The notes beneath the pieces are model-generated. The model worked only from the letters and a program-made list of their open reading frames with translations, had not been told where the DNA came from and did no database searches. Below, one piece after another: positions 1 through 9,192 of a DNA stretch of 64,000 nucleotides. A program made the translations under genes and the position numbers. Positions within the stretch are counted from its first letter, which is position 1. The number at the start of each line of letters is the position of its first letter. Origin of the DNA: Sphaerisporangium sp040683095 (lineage in GTDB: Bacteria > Actinomycetota > Actinomycetes > Streptosporangiales > Streptosporangiaceae); assembly GCF_040683095.1 (NCBI RefSeq), contig NZ_JBFBCI010000032.1, positions 30,808-94,807 on the forward strand, in the 5' to 3' direction.

Positions 1-60
1 TCGACCTACACTTCCCAGGGCTTTCACAGTCGGGGTGCGCGTTTTGCCGAGTCCTGACCG

Positions 61-747
61 ATGCGTGGATGTCGCCTTGTGCGAGACTTGCTCGTCGTGC
101 ATGACATCGTGCTGATTTCTGACCCTCGCGTGACCTCGATCGCCGTGGAGGAGAACGGGGAGGCTCTGGTCGACGTCCGGGGCGTCCTGGCGGTCGACGG
201 CATGCTGGCCGACCCGCAGGGCGCCTTCGCGCACCTGCGGGAGGGCGTGCTGGCCCGGCTCGTGGACGCCCAGCGGGCGCTCCCGTTCGGGTACCGGCTG
301 CTCGTGGTCGAGGGCTACCGTCCCGTGGTGCTCCAGAAGCGGATTTTCGAGGAGTACAAGGACGAGCTCCGGGTGGCATATCCAGAAATGTCGCCTGCGG
401 AGTTGCATGTGGCCGCCAGCCGGTACGTGTCCCCGGTCGAGGTCGCGCCGCACACCGCGGGTGCCGCGGTGGACCTGACGCTGGCCACCGACGACGGGAC
501 CGCGCTCGACATGGGCACCGCGGTGAACGCCACCCCCGAGCAGAGTGACGGCGCCTGCTACACGGCCGCGCCCAACATCTCGGCCGAGGCCCGCGACCAC
601 CGGAAGATCCTCGGCAGCGCCCTCGAAAGCGCCGGCCTGGTGAACTACCCCACCGAGTGGTGGCACTGGTCCTACGGCGACCGCTACTGGGCCCTGACCA
701 CCAACACCCCCACCGCCCTCTACGGCCCTCGCCCCTACCCCTTCTGA
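61..747 (+). CDS. D-alanyl-D-alanine dipeptidase-like M15 metallopeptidase (VanX family)
   Basis: A 228-residue zinc dipeptidase of the VanX/DdpX type, expected to cleave D-Ala-D-Ala or related dipeptides in cell-wall turnover. The family signature is complete: EGYRP (Arg87, transition-state arginine), PHTAGAAVD (zinc ligands His131 and Asp138) and EWWHW (catalytic Glu199 and zinc ligand His202). No signal peptide is evident, which fits the cytoplasmic VanX group. There is no clear Shine-Dalgarno before the ATG at 61; GTG codons at 79, 97 and 109 are possible alternatives, because the first ~15 residues are not conserved-looking. No vanH or vanA lies alongside, so a role in peptide recycling is more likely than glycopeptide resistance. 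The gene converges on the helicase gene that ends at 789. Confidence 0.88.
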   Translation: MRGCRLVRDLLVVHDIVLISDPRVTSIAVEENGEALVDVRGVLAVDGMLADPQGAFAHLREGVLARLVDAQRALPFGYRLLVVEGYRPVVLQKRIFEEYKDELRVAYPEMSPAELHVAASRYVSPVEVAPHTAGAAVDLTLATDDGTALDMGTAVNATPEQSDGACYTAAPNISAEARDHRKILGSALESAGLVNYPTEWWHWSYGDRYWALTTNTPTALYGPRPYPF

Positions 748-788
748 CCACCCCTCCGCCCTTACCAGGCCGGACTCACGCCTTTCGG

Positions 789-3700
789 TCAGGCGCGGAG
801 GCGGAGGCCGCGGGGGGTGGGGTGGAAGCCGGCGGCCTCCAGGGCGGCGGCGAGGGGGGAGTCGACGATCGCCCTGCCGTCGGCCTTCTCGACGGTCAGC
901 TTGCCCAGGGCGCCGTCGCGTACGGCCAGGGCCAGCGCGTCGACCGCCGGGCTCAGCCGGTCGTCGTCGGCGAAGGACAGCAGGGTCTTGCCGCCGCGCT
1001 CGACGTACAGCACCAGCCGGCCGTCCACGAGCACAACCAGCGCGCCTGCCTTGCGCCCGGGCTTGTGCGTGACCTCTCCCGGGCGGGCCGGCCACTGCAG
1101 GGCCGCGCCGTACGGGTTGGCCGGGTCGGTCGCCGCGAGCACCACCGCCCGCTGCTCCGAGGCGCGCGTGCGCGATCCTTCGTGATTGGGGGCTTCCGCG
1201 GATGTTCTCTCCCACGGCTCCGAGGCCGCCCGGGGCCTCGAAGGCGGCGCGGCGGCAGAGGAGAGCGTGGCGGCGAGGGCGCGCATGCGGTCGACGGCGC
1301 CAGGCAGGGCGAACTGGGCGCCCCCGAGGCCCTCGACGAAGTAGCCGCGACGGCACCGCCCGGTCTCCTCGAACGCCCGCAGGACCGGATACACCGTGGC
1401 GAACCCCTCGGTCAGCCGCTCGGCCGCGACGGCGCCCTTGGTGATCACCCCGTGTCGTTCGAGCAGGACCTCGGCCTGCGCGTGGGCGCGCTGGGTGGCG
1501 TCGGACGAGGGTTCGGGCAGCAGCCACCACCGCCCGCTGACCGTGGGTGGCCCCGACCGCGTCGGCAGCACGGCCCGCCGCCTGCGGGTGGACGTCGGAC
1601 GATGGGCGGGTCGCCCGGAGCCGAGCGCCGCCCGCAGCGGCGCCAGCGTGTCCCCGGAGACGCGGCCCGCCCAGACCAGGTCCCACAGCGCGCCCGCGAG
1701 CGCCGTGTCGTCCAGAGAACCCACCCGCCCGGAAAGATCACGGAAGAAAAGCGCGCCCCCACCGCCCAGGACCTCCAGCACCTTCTCGTGCAACGGCGTC
1801 ATGGTGATCTCGGCGGGCGGCGGCAGCAGCAACGGCGCGGTGTCGGCGAAGAACAGGGACACCCAGCCGTCCCCGCCCGGCAGCGACCCCTGCCCTGACC
1901 AGATCACCTCGCCCGAGGCGGTCAGCTCGTCCAGCATGGCGGGCTCGTAGCCCGGCACCCGGGTCGGGAGGATCAGCGTCTCGAGCGCGGACGCCGGCAC
2001 GGCCGCGCCCTGCAACTGCTCGATGGCATGGACGAGCGCGTCCATGCCGCGCGCGGTGCGCCCGCCGGTGATGCCGTGCCAGGCCGGGGAGAACGCGCCG
2101 AGCGCCTCGGGCGGGACCGGCTCGACCTCCTTGCGAAGCCGGGCCAGCGACCTGCGCCGCAGCAGCCGGAGCACGCCCGCGTCACACCACTCTTCCCCCC
2201 AGCCGCCCGGCCGGAACTCGCCCGCCACCACCCTGCCCGGCGACGCCAGCCGCCGCAGCCCGTCCACCACGACCGCGACGCCGAGGCCGAACCGCGCCGC
2301 GGCGGTGGCCGCCGGGAACGGCCCACGCGTGCGGGCATGCCGGGCCAGCAGGTCGGCCAGCGGGTCCGGCACGGGTTCCAGGAAGGCATGCGGCACACCC
2401 ACCGGCAACGGCACGCCGAGCGCGTCGCGCAGCCGGGCGGCGTCCTCGATGGCGGCCCACTGCTCGACGCCGGTGATCCGGACGCGGATCGCGCGTCGCG
2501 CGGCCTCCAGATCGGCCAGCCAGGCGGGATCGCCCTCGCGGACCGTGACGTCCTCGGCCTGGAGAGGCCCGTGCGTTCTCAGCAGGTCGGCGAGGTCTTC
2601 GGCGTCGCGCAGCGGCCGGTCGAGCCGCGCGAGCTCGCGTTCGGTGTCGGCCACGACGTCGGGATCGAGCAGCTCGCGCAGGTCGGCCTCGCCCAGCAAC
2701 TCGGCGAGCAGCCGCGTGTCGAGGGCCAGGGCCTGGGCCCGCCGCTCGGCCAGCGGCGCGTCCCCTTCGTACATGAAGGCGCCGATGTAGGTGAAGAGCA
2801 GCGACGCCGCGAACGGGGACGCCTGCTCGGTCTCGACCTCGACCACGCGCACCCGCCGCGCGGCGATGTCACGCATGATCTGCACCAGCCCCGGCACATC
2901 GAAGACGTCCTGCAGGCACTCGCGCATCGTCTCCAGGACGATCGGGAATGAGCCGTACTTGCTCGCGACTGCCAGCAGACTGGCCGCCCGCTGGCGCTGC
3001 TGCCACAGCGGCGACCGCCTGGCCGGGTTACGGCGGGGCAGCAGCAAAGCGCGGCCCGCGCACTCGCGGAACCGCGACGCGAACAGCGCCGATCCGCCGA
3101 GCTCCTCGACGACGATCTGCTCGAGCTCGTCGGGGTCGAAGACGGCGACGTCAGCCGGAGCCCCCTCCAGCGTGTCCGGAATGCGCAGGACGATGCCGTC
3201 GTCGGAGTGCATGGCCTGGATCTCCATGCCGTAGCGCTCGCGCAGGCGCCGCCCGATCGCGAGCGCCCACGGAGCGTGGACGCGGGCGCCGTACGGGGTG
3301 TGGATGACGACCCGCCAGTCGCCGAGCTCATCGTGGAAGCGCTCGACCACCAGCGTGCGGTCGTCGGGGACGTAGCCGGTGGCCTCGCGCTGCTCGGCGA
3401 GGTAGGCGAGGAGGTTGCCGGCCGCGAAGGCGTCCAGCCCGGCCTCGGCGAGGCGGCTCGTCTCGCCCCGCGAGAGCGCGCGCAGGAACGCGCCGAGCGC
3501 CCGGCCGAGCTCGGCGGGCCTGCCGGGCGTGTCGCCATGCCAGAAGGGCAGCTTGCCCGGCTGCCCGGGGGCGGGGGAGACCAGCACGCGATCGGCGGTG
3601 ATGTCCTCGATGCGCCAGGAGGTCGCGCCGAGCAGGAAGACGTCGCCCACCCGGGACTCGTACACCATCTCTTCGTCCAACTCGCCGACCCGGCGCCCAC

Positions 3701-5462
3701 CTCGCCCGGTGTCGCCGCCGGCCAGGAAGACGCCGAACATGCCGCGGTCGGGAATCGTGCCGGCGTTGGTCACCGCCAGGCGCTGGGCGCCGGGACGGCC
3801 GGTGACGCGGCCGGTCACGCGATCCCACACGATGCGCGGGCGCAGCTCGGCGAACTCCTCGCTCGGATAACGGCCCGCCAGCATGTCGAGCGTGGCCTCC
3901 AGGGCGCTTCTGGGCAGGGTGGCGTAGGGAGCGGCCCGCCTGATCACGGTCTCGAGCTCGTCGACCGTCCACTCGTCGAGCGCGCACATCGCCACGATCT
4001 GCTGGGCCAGCACGTCCAGAGGGTTGCGCGGGTAGCGCATCTCTTCGATCTGGCCGGCCTTCATGCGCTCGGACACCACCGCCGTCTGGACAAGATCGCC
4101 GCGGTACTTGGGAAAGATCACGCCCTTGGACACCGCGCCGACCTGGTGGCCCGCCCGGCCGATGCGCTGGAGCCCGCTGGCCACGCTGGGCGGCGCCTCG
4201 ACGCAGGCCACCAGATCGACCGAGCCCATGTCGATGCCGAGCTCCAGGCTGGAGGTCGCGACCACGGCGGGCAGGCGCCCGGACTTCAGGGCCTCCTCGA
4301 TCTGCGACCGTTCCTCCTTGGACACCGAGCCGTGATGGGCGCGGACGATCTCGGGGATCGCACCCTTGGCGGACCCGGCCTGCGCCATGACCTGCGCGGG
4401 CGCGGAGGAGGCAGGCGGGCCGCTCTGGCCGTTCCCCTCACCCATGGCGCGTTCCAGCGCCAGCTCGTTGAGCCGCGCGCACAGCCGCTCGGCCAGGCGG
4501 CGCGAGTTGGCGAACACGATCGTCGAGCGATGGGAGCCGATCAGGCCGAGCAGGTGGTCTTCAACGTGAGGCCAGATCGACCGCCGGGGCGCGGGCTCCG
4601 GCTGCCAGGGGGCCTCCTCGCCGTCGAGCCCGGGAGACCGGCGCGGGGCCGGGTCGAGCTCGGTCATGTCCTCGACGGGGACGACGACGTCGACCTCGAT
4701 GACCTTCTCCGACGGCGGCTGCACGACCGTCGTCGGCCGGGGGCCGCCGAGGAACGCCGCCACCTCGCTCACGGGACGCACGGTGGCCGACAGGCCGACC
4801 CGCTGCGCGGGGGAGGGCAGCAGCGCGTCGAGCCGTTCGAGGGTGAGCGCGAGGTGGGCGCCGCGCTTGGAGGCGGCCACCGCGTGCACCTCGTCGACGA
4901 TGACGGTCTCGACCCCGCGCAACGCCTCGCGGGCCTGGCTGGTGACCATTAGATAGAGCGACTCGGGCGTGGTGATCAGGATGTCGGCCGGGTGCGCGGC
5001 GAAGCGGCGCCGGTCTTCGGCCGAGGTGTCGCCCGAACGCACGGCGACCGAGATCTCGGGCACGGGCAGGCCCATGCGGCGGGCGGTCTGCTTGAGGCCG
5101 GCCAGCGGGGCGCGCAGGTTGCGCTCGATGTCGACGGCCAGCGCCTTGAGAGGGGAGACGTAGACGACCCGGCAGCGGCGCGGGGGCCGGGGCCTTCCCT
5201 TCCCGCGGCCCTTGGGCTCGGCGGCCGGCTCGGCCTCGCCTTCCGCGGGCGCCTCCGCGGCCCGCTCGGCGGCCAGGCGGTCGAGGGACCACAGGAAGGC
5301 GGCGAGTGTCTTGCCAGAGCCGGTCGGGGCGACCACCAGAGTGTTCTCTCCGCGCGCGATCGACCGCCACGCCCCGTCCTGCGCGGCCGTGGGCGCGGCG
5401 AAGGCACCGGTGAACCATTGCCTGGTCACAGGGCTGAAGTGGTCGAGCGCGGATCCGGTCAT
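789..5462 (-). CDS. lhr: Lhr-type large ATP-dependent DNA helicase (DEAD/DEAH superfamily 2)
   Basis: A full-length Lhr helicase of 1,557 residues, a 3'-to-5' ATP-driven translocase linked to DNA repair in actinobacteria. Motif I is APTGSGKT at residues 45-52 and motif II is DEVH; the helicase motif VI region with QRIGRAGH follows, then the long C-terminal Lhr-specific region, which makes it the full-length rather than the Lhr-core form. Residues around 60-80 form an acidic, low-complexity insert between motif I and Ia. The ATG at 5462 was chosen because the family-like sequence begins there (MTGSALDHF). The frame stays open upstream to 5684, but that part is Arg/Pro-rich and unlike the family. 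It is transcribed away from the DUF3046-recA block. Confidence 0.92.
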   Translation of the reverse strand: MTGSALDHFSPVTRQWFTGAFAAPTAAQDGAWRSIARGENTLVVAPTGSGKTLAAFLWSLDRLAAERAAEAPAEGEAEPAAEPKGRGKGRPRPPRRCRVVYVSPLKALAVDIERNLRAPLAGLKQTARRMGLPVPEISVAVRSGDTSAEDRRRFAAHPADILITTPESLYLMVTSQAREALRGVETVIVDEVHAVAASKRGAHLALTLERLDALLPSPAQRVGLSATVRPVSEVAAFLGGPRPTTVVQPPSEKVIEVDVVVPVEDMTELDPAPRRSPGLDGEEAPWQPEPAPRRSIWPHVEDHLLGLIGSHRSTIVFANSRRLAERLCARLNELALERAMGEGNGQSGPPASSAPAQVMAQAGSAKGAIPEIVRAHHGSVSKEERSQIEEALKSGRLPAVVATSSLELGIDMGSVDLVACVEAPPSVASGLQRIGRAGHQVGAVSKGVIFPKYRGDLVQTAVVSERMKAGQIEEMRYPRNPLDVLAQQIVAMCALDEWTVDELETVIRRAAPYATLPRSALEATLDMLAGRYPSEEFAELRPRIVWDRVTGRVTGRPGAQRLAVTNAGTIPDRGMFGVFLAGGDTGRGGRRVGELDEEMVYESRVGDVFLLGATSWRIEDITADRVLVSPAPGQPGKLPFWHGDTPGRPAELGRALGAFLRALSRGETSRLAEAGLDAFAAGNLLAYLAEQREATGYVPDDRTLVVERFHDELGDWRVVIHTPYGARVHAPWALAIGRRLRERYGMEIQAMHSDDGIVLRIPDTLEGAPADVAVFDPDELEQIVVEELGGSALFASRFRECAGRALLLPRRNPARRSPLWQQRQRAASLLAVASKYGSFPIVLETMRECLQDVFDVPGLVQIMRDIAARRVRVVEVETEQASPFAASLLFTYIGAFMYEGDAPLAERRAQALALDTRLLAELLGEADLRELLDPDVVADTERELARLDRPLRDAEDLADLLRTHGPLQAEDVTVREGDPAWLADLEAARRAIRVRITGVEQWAAIEDAARLRDALGVPLPVGVPHAFLEPVPDPLADLLARHARTRGPFPAATAAARFGLGVAVVVDGLRRLASPGRVVAGEFRPGGWGEEWCDAGVLRLLRRRSLARLRKEVEPVPPEALGAFSPAWHGITGGRTARGMDALVHAIEQLQGAAVPASALETLILPTRVPGYEPAMLDELTASGEVIWSGQGSLPGGDGWVSLFFADTAPLLLPPPAEITMTPLHEKVLEVLGGGGALFFRDLSGRVGSLDDTALAGALWDLVWAGRVSGDTLAPLRAALGSGRPAHRPTSTRRRRAVLPTRSGPPTVSGRWWLLPEPSSDATQRAHAQAEVLLERHGVITKGAVAAERLTEGFATVYPVLRAFEETGRCRRGYFVEGLGGAQFALPGAVDRMRALAATLSSAAAPPSRPRAASEPWERTSAEAPNHEGSRTRASEQRAVVLAATDPANPYGAALQWPARPGEVTHKPGRKAGALVVLVDGRLVLYVERGGKTLLSFADDDRLSPAVDALALAVRDGALGKLTVEKADGRAIVDSPLAAALEAAGFHPTPRGLRLRA

Positions 5463-5682
5463 GCCCTCATCATGCAACCCGCCACCGACAAAAATCGCCG
5501 CCGCCCGTCCCCGGCGGATCGGGCGGCGCATGGTGTTCGAGCCGTCAACCGGCGAGCCGCCGCGCTGGAAGAGCGGGATGGTCGTCCGGGGGCCGGTGCC
5601 CCTGCCGGTTACCTGGTGACCCGTTTCTCCTGATAGCGCGGCGGTGGTCCGATCGCCCCGGGTGGGGACCATACTGGGGAGC

Positions 5683-5877
5683 ATGCGCTTGACGGACTTC
5701 TGGAACCGGATGAACCGCCACTTCGGTGAGAAGTACGCCGAGTCCTGGGCGCGTGACTATGTGATCGCCGAGTTGGGCGGCCGGACGGTGACCCAGGCGC
5801 TCGACGAAGGAGTGGCCGCCAAGGAGGTCTGGCACGCCGTGTGCGGCGTGACCGACGTGGACTCGCGCCTTCGCTGA
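5683..5877 (+). CDS. DUF3046 protein, the small gene conserved upstream of recA
   Basis: A 64-residue protein of unknown function that belongs to the DUF3046 family, recognised from MRLTDFWNRM near the N-terminus and the VWHAVCG segment near the C-terminus. In actinobacteria this small gene commonly lies directly before recA, and it does so here. The start is the ATG at 5683, behind a GGGGAG purine run. The 196-bp gap to recA holds both recA promoters, so recA can be transcribed independently. Confidence 0.85.
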   Translation: MRLTDFWNRMNRHFGEKYAESWARDYVIAELGGRTVTQALDEGVAAKEVWHAVCGVTDVDSRLR

Positions 5878-5945
5878 CCCGGCCCGCTCATCCGGCGCAT
5901 CCGGCCCGCGGCCTGGCACGAGGTGTTCGCCGCGTCAAGCAGAGA

Positions 5946-5968
5946 TCGAACAATCGTTCGGCTATATT
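5946..5968 (+). promoter_or_regulatory. SOS box (LexA operator) with -10 element, recA promoter P1
   Basis: TCGAACAATCGTTCGG at 5946-5961 matches the actinobacterial LexA operator TCGAAC-N4-GTTCGA with one mismatch in the last base. A -10 hexamer TATATT lies at 5963-5968, so bound LexA would cover the -35 region. This is the DNA-damage-inducible promoter expected for recA. Confidence 0.9.
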
Positions 5969-6003
5969 GAACTTGCCGACGCCCGTGGGCCCGCTCCGCG
6001 AAA

Positions 6004-6026
6004 ATGTCGGTGGCACCCCGTAGCTT
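6004..6026 (+). promoter_or_regulatory. PafBC (ClpR/RecA-NDp) type promoter, recA promoter P2
   Basis: ATGTCGGTG at 6004-6012, an 8-base spacer, then TAGCTT at 6021-6026 match the LexA-independent actinobacterial DNA-damage promoter TTGTCRGTG-N8-TANNNT at every defined position except the first. It lies downstream of the SOS box and about 48 bases before the recA start, so recA should answer to both LexA and PafBC. Confidence 0.82.
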
Positions 6027-6073
6027 GCCAGCGACGGAAAAAGACCTTCGACACACCCTCCAGGGGGCACTCC

Positions 6074-7204
6074 ATGGCAGCCAACGACCGCGAGAAGGCC
6101 CTTGAGACTGCTCTCGCTCAAATCGAGCGGCAGTTCGGCAAGGGTTCTGTCATGCGCCTCGGCGATGACGCACGAGCCCCCATCGAGGTGATCCCCACGG
6201 GGGCCATCGCACTCGACGTCGCGCTCGGCATCGGCGGCTATCCCCGCGGCCGCATCGTCGAGATCTACGGCCCCGAGTCCAGCGGTAAGACCACCGTCTC
6301 GCTCCACGCCGTCGCCAACGCGCAGCGCGCGGGCGGCATCGCCGCCTTCATCGACGCCGAGCACGCCCTCGACCCCGAGTACGCGAGAAAGCTCGGCGTC
6401 GACACCGACGCGCTGCTGGTCTCCCAGCCGGACACCGGTGAGCAGGCGCTGGAGATCGCCGACATGCTGATCCGCTCCGGTGCCATCGACCTGTTGGTCA
6501 TCGACTCGGTCGCGGCCCTCGTGCCCAAGGCCGAGATCGAGGGCGAGATGGGCGACAGCCACGTCGGCCTCCAGGCCCGCCTCATGTCCCAGGCCCTGCG
6601 CAAGGTGGCCGGCGCGCTCAACAACACCGGCACCACCGCCATCTTCATCAACCAGCTCCGCGAGAAGATCGGCGTGATGTTCGGCTCGCCCGAGACCACG
6701 ACGGGTGGCAAGGCGCTCAAGTTCTACGCGTCCGTGCGTCTGGACGTCCGCCGCATCGAGACCTTGAAGGACGGCACCGAGCCGGTCGGCAACCGCACCC
6801 GGGTCAAGGTCGTGAAGAACAAGATGGCCCCGCCCTTCCGCCAGGCCGACTTCGACATCCTTTACGGCATCGGCATCTCCCGCGAGGGCGGCCTGATCGA
6901 CATGGGCGTCGAGCAGGGCTTCGTCCGCAAGGCCGGCGCCTGGTACACCTACGAGGGCGACCAGCTCGGGCAGGGCAAGGAGAACGCCCGCAACTTCCTG
7001 AAGAACAACCCCGACATCGCCAACGAGATCGAGAAGAAGATCAAGGAAAAGCTCGGCGTCGGGCCCCGCCTCGACACTCCCGCCGAGGCTCCCGCGGCTC
7101 CGTCGGCGGCCGGGCCCGCCCCGGTGGCCGCTGGGCGCGGTGCGGCGGCGGCTCCGGCGGCCGCAGGCCGTGGCGCCAAGGCTCCCAAGCCGGGTGACGT
7201 CTGA
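6074..7204 (+). CDS. recA: recombinase RecA
   Basis: RecA of 376 residues: the ATP-dependent strand-exchange protein of homologous recombination and co-protease for LexA. Walker A is GPESSGKT at residues 66-73; the Walker B region reads LLVIDSVAALVPK, and the MAW-like and L2 loop region FINQLREKIGVMFG is intact. The C-terminus, from about residue 335, is an Ala/Pro/Gly-rich tail typical of high-GC actinobacteria. The ATG follows a GGGGG run at 8 bases. Two damage-responsive promoters lie upstream, and recX starts 15 bases after the stop, which suggests co-transcription. Confidence 0.98.
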   Translation: MAANDREKALETALAQIERQFGKGSVMRLGDDARAPIEVIPTGAIALDVALGIGGYPRGRIVEIYGPESSGKTTVSLHAVANAQRAGGIAAFIDAEHALDPEYARKLGVDTDALLVSQPDTGEQALEIADMLIRSGAIDLLVIDSVAALVPKAEIEGEMGDSHVGLQARLMSQALRKVAGALNNTGTTAIFINQLREKIGVMFGSPETTTGGKALKFYASVRLDVRRIETLKDGTEPVGNRTRVKVVKNKMAPPFRQADFDILYGIGISREGGLIDMGVEQGFVRKAGAWYTYEGDQLGQGKENARNFLKNNPDIANEIEKKIKEKLGVGPRLDTPAEAPAAPSAAGPAPVAAGRGAAAAPAAAGRGAKAPKPGDV

Positions 7205-7219
7205 TCGAGCTGATCTCGC

Positions 7220-8884
7220 ATGCCTGCCAGCGATGAGTCCCCTGGCCGCGTGAGGCCGGGGGACTGGGGAGCCTGGATCGAAGAGGACTCCCCGGACCCG
7301 GCCTCACGCACCGGCTCCCGCCCACGCCGCGCCCAGAACCGAAACCGTCGCTCCCGCTCGTCCGAGGAAGACCCTCAGCTCCAAGATCCCCGAGACCGAT
7401 CCCCGGGCGCCCAGGGGGCCGGATCCCCGGGAACCCAGGCCAGGCCGCAGGGAAATCAGGCCCGGTCCCGGGGAACCTGGGCCCGGCCGCAGGACGCCCA
7501 AGGCTCGCCGCACGGATCCCAAGGCAGGCCGAGTCCCGATTTTCTGACCCCGGCTCCCTGGGACGAGTCGAAGACCCACGAGTTCTTCCGCCGCAAGCCG
7601 GACGACCCTGGGCGAGAGCAGGCGAAGTTCCCCTGGGACCCAGGTGCGACACGCTGGCAACCAAGAAGCCTCCGTCAAACCCCGACAGAACCTCCCCACC
7701 AGCCCGAAGGACTCCAACCCAAAGATTCCCAACCTGACCAATCCCCACCCGAACCTCTGCAAGACCGGCACCCCGAGGTAGCGCAACAAGAGGGAGCGCA
7801 ACCCGAGGACTGGCGGAACAACCACGCCGATTCCTCTTTTGGCCGGCAAGAGTCCGGTTCTGACTGGGGGGAATCTGGCGGCTCTCATCATGGGCCGGAG
7901 GGTTTGTACGACGAGGCGGAGGTGGCTTGGCCGCAGCCAGGGGAGTCCTCACCCGAGTTCGGGGATTTTCGGCGTGAGAGCGGTGACCCCTCCGGCGAGC
8001 AAGTACGGCTTCGCCCGGAGGCGAAGGGCCGCTTCCAGGATTCGGCCGACTCTCGTGACGACTCGGCAGAACCCCGGACACAGCCCGACGAGCCTTGGAC
8101 ACCACCAGACGAGCCACCGGCGAAGTCGGAGGATTCTCCGACGGTGCCCGGGGTTGCTTCGGGCGGGGGCGGTGAGTTTTGGGCGGTGCCTGGAGTTTCT
8201 CCGCTTGAGTCGGGTGAGCCTCGTATGGCGGCGGGGGAGTCTCGGGGGGAGGCCGCGGGGCCGGTTTTCGAAGGGGCGTCAGGGCACAAGGGCAGGGGGC
8301 AGCGGCGGGGGCGTCGTGAGGCGCGGGGGCGGGGGTTCGACGGGCCTGTCGAGGGGTCTCTGGCGGCTCAGGGGCCTCCGGGTGATCCTGAGGCGGTGGC
8401 GCGGGCCGTCTGCCTGCGGTTGCTGACGTTGGCGCCGCGGACGCGGGCGCAACTCGCCGAAGCCCTGCGCCGGAGGGACATCCCGGACGGAGCAGCCGAG
8501 TCCGTGCTCTCCAGATTCTCGGACGTCGGTCTCATCGACGACGAGGCGTTCGCCGAGGCTTGGGTCACCTCGCGTCATGCCGGGCGTGGCCTCGCGGGAC
8601 GTGCCCTGGCCGCCGAACTGCGCAAACGCGGCGTCGAAGAGGACACCGTGCGGGAGGCGATCGACCGCCTCGACCCCGACCAGGAGCTGGAGACCGCCCG
8701 CAGGCTGGTAGACCGCAAGCTCCCCGGCACACGTGGCCTGGAACCCCCCGCCCGCATCCGCCGCCTGGCAGGCATGCTCGCCCGCAAGGGATACTCCGGC
8801 AGCGTGGCCTACCGAGTGGTCCGCGAGGCCCTCGAAGCCGAGGGCCGGCCCACCGACGACTTCCCGGACACGTTCGAGGAGTGA
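7220..8884 (+). CDS. recX: RecX regulatory protein with a ~390-residue disordered N-terminal extension
   Basis: The C-terminal ~165 residues (about 391-554) are a RecX domain, three-helix repeats that cap RecA filaments and restrain recombinase activity: see LRLLTLAPRTRAQLAEAL, VGLIDDEAFAEAWV and LARKGYSGSVAY. The preceding ~390 residues are low-complexity, rich in Pro, Gln, Ser, Arg, Gly and Glu, with short tandem units such as QARPQGN, QARSRGT and WARPQDA. RecX is usually 150-270 residues, so the protein is about twice normal size. The frame is open from the ATG at 7220, 15 bases after recA, and third-position GC stays high, so the extension looks translated. A GTG start nearer the domain cannot be excluded. 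Confidence 0.85.
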   Translation: MPASDESPGRVRPGDWGAWIEEDSPDPASRTGSRPRRAQNRNRRSRSSEEDPQLQDPRDRSPGAQGAGSPGTQARPQGNQARSRGTWARPQDAQGSPHGSQGRPSPDFLTPAPWDESKTHEFFRRKPDDPGREQAKFPWDPGATRWQPRSLRQTPTEPPHQPEGLQPKDSQPDQSPPEPLQDRHPEVAQQEGAQPEDWRNNHADSSFGRQESGSDWGESGGSHHGPEGLYDEAEVAWPQPGESSPEFGDFRRESGDPSGEQVRLRPEAKGRFQDSADSRDDSAEPRTQPDEPWTPPDEPPAKSEDSPTVPGVASGGGGEFWAVPGVSPLESGEPRMAAGESRGEAAGPVFEGASGHKGRGQRRGRREARGRGFDGPVEGSLAAQGPPGDPEAVARAVCLRLLTLAPRTRAQLAEALRRRDIPDGAAESVLSRFSDVGLIDDEAFAEAWVTSRHAGRGLAGRALAAELRKRGVEEDTVREAIDRLDPDQELETARRLVDRKLPGTRGLEPPARIRRLAGMLARKGYSGSVAYRVVREALEAEGRPTDDFPDTFEE

Positions 8885-8975
8885 GCCCCGCTGCCCTGCG
8901 GGCGGGTGCCTCACCCCGAACCGGGCAAGCGGTCCCGCTCGCGGCCAGAGCAACGCCCGCGACCACATAACGAGG

Positions 8976-9116
8976 TCATTGACGCGCTCTCCGGCATGAA
9001 TGCTGGAGATTCAGCCTGTGCCGCGCGTGCGGCACTTCTGCGGCTTCCTGCTTCACCGACCTGCGCCACCGAAGCGGTCTTACCGGGTCTCCACAGGCTT
9101 TCGAACCCAAAGGCTC
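8976..9116 (-). mobile_element. relic of an IS200/IS605-type element: TnpB C-terminal tail with omega-RNA/right-end hairpins
   Basis: Read on the minus strand, about 45 codons resemble the C-terminal tail of actinobacterial TnpB: SKACGDPVRP followed by RRSVKQEAAEV. The same stretch can fold into two hairpins, GTGCCGC/GCGGCAC at 9018-9035 and CTCCAGC/GCCGGAG (one mismatch, loop ATTCAT) around 8986-9005. It runs into GTCAA at 8979-8983, the usual right end of such elements, where the TnpB 3' end doubles as the omega-RNA scaffold. The RuvC nuclease part of TnpB is absent. Basis: recalled family patterns, not an alignment. Confidence 0.55.
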
Positions 9117-9162
9117 CGTTTCCGCCCGTCCGGCGGTACCTGACGCGAGCAGGCTAACAGAC

Positions 9163-9192
9163 GCCGATCCGCCTTGGCGGCGGATCGGCTTT
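9163..9192 (+). terminator. intrinsic terminator-like hairpin
   Basis: A perfect 11-bp stem, GCCGATCCGCC (9163-9173) and its complement (9179-9189), with a 5-base loop and a short T run (9190-9192). It probably ends transcription from recA-recX, or shields the island from it. Confidence 0.7.

Noticed and set aside
657..5633. Many long plus-strand frames opposite the Lhr helicase gene
   Set aside because: They are shadows of a high-GC gene: Arg/Pro/Ala-rich, without domains, and antisense to a convincing helicase.
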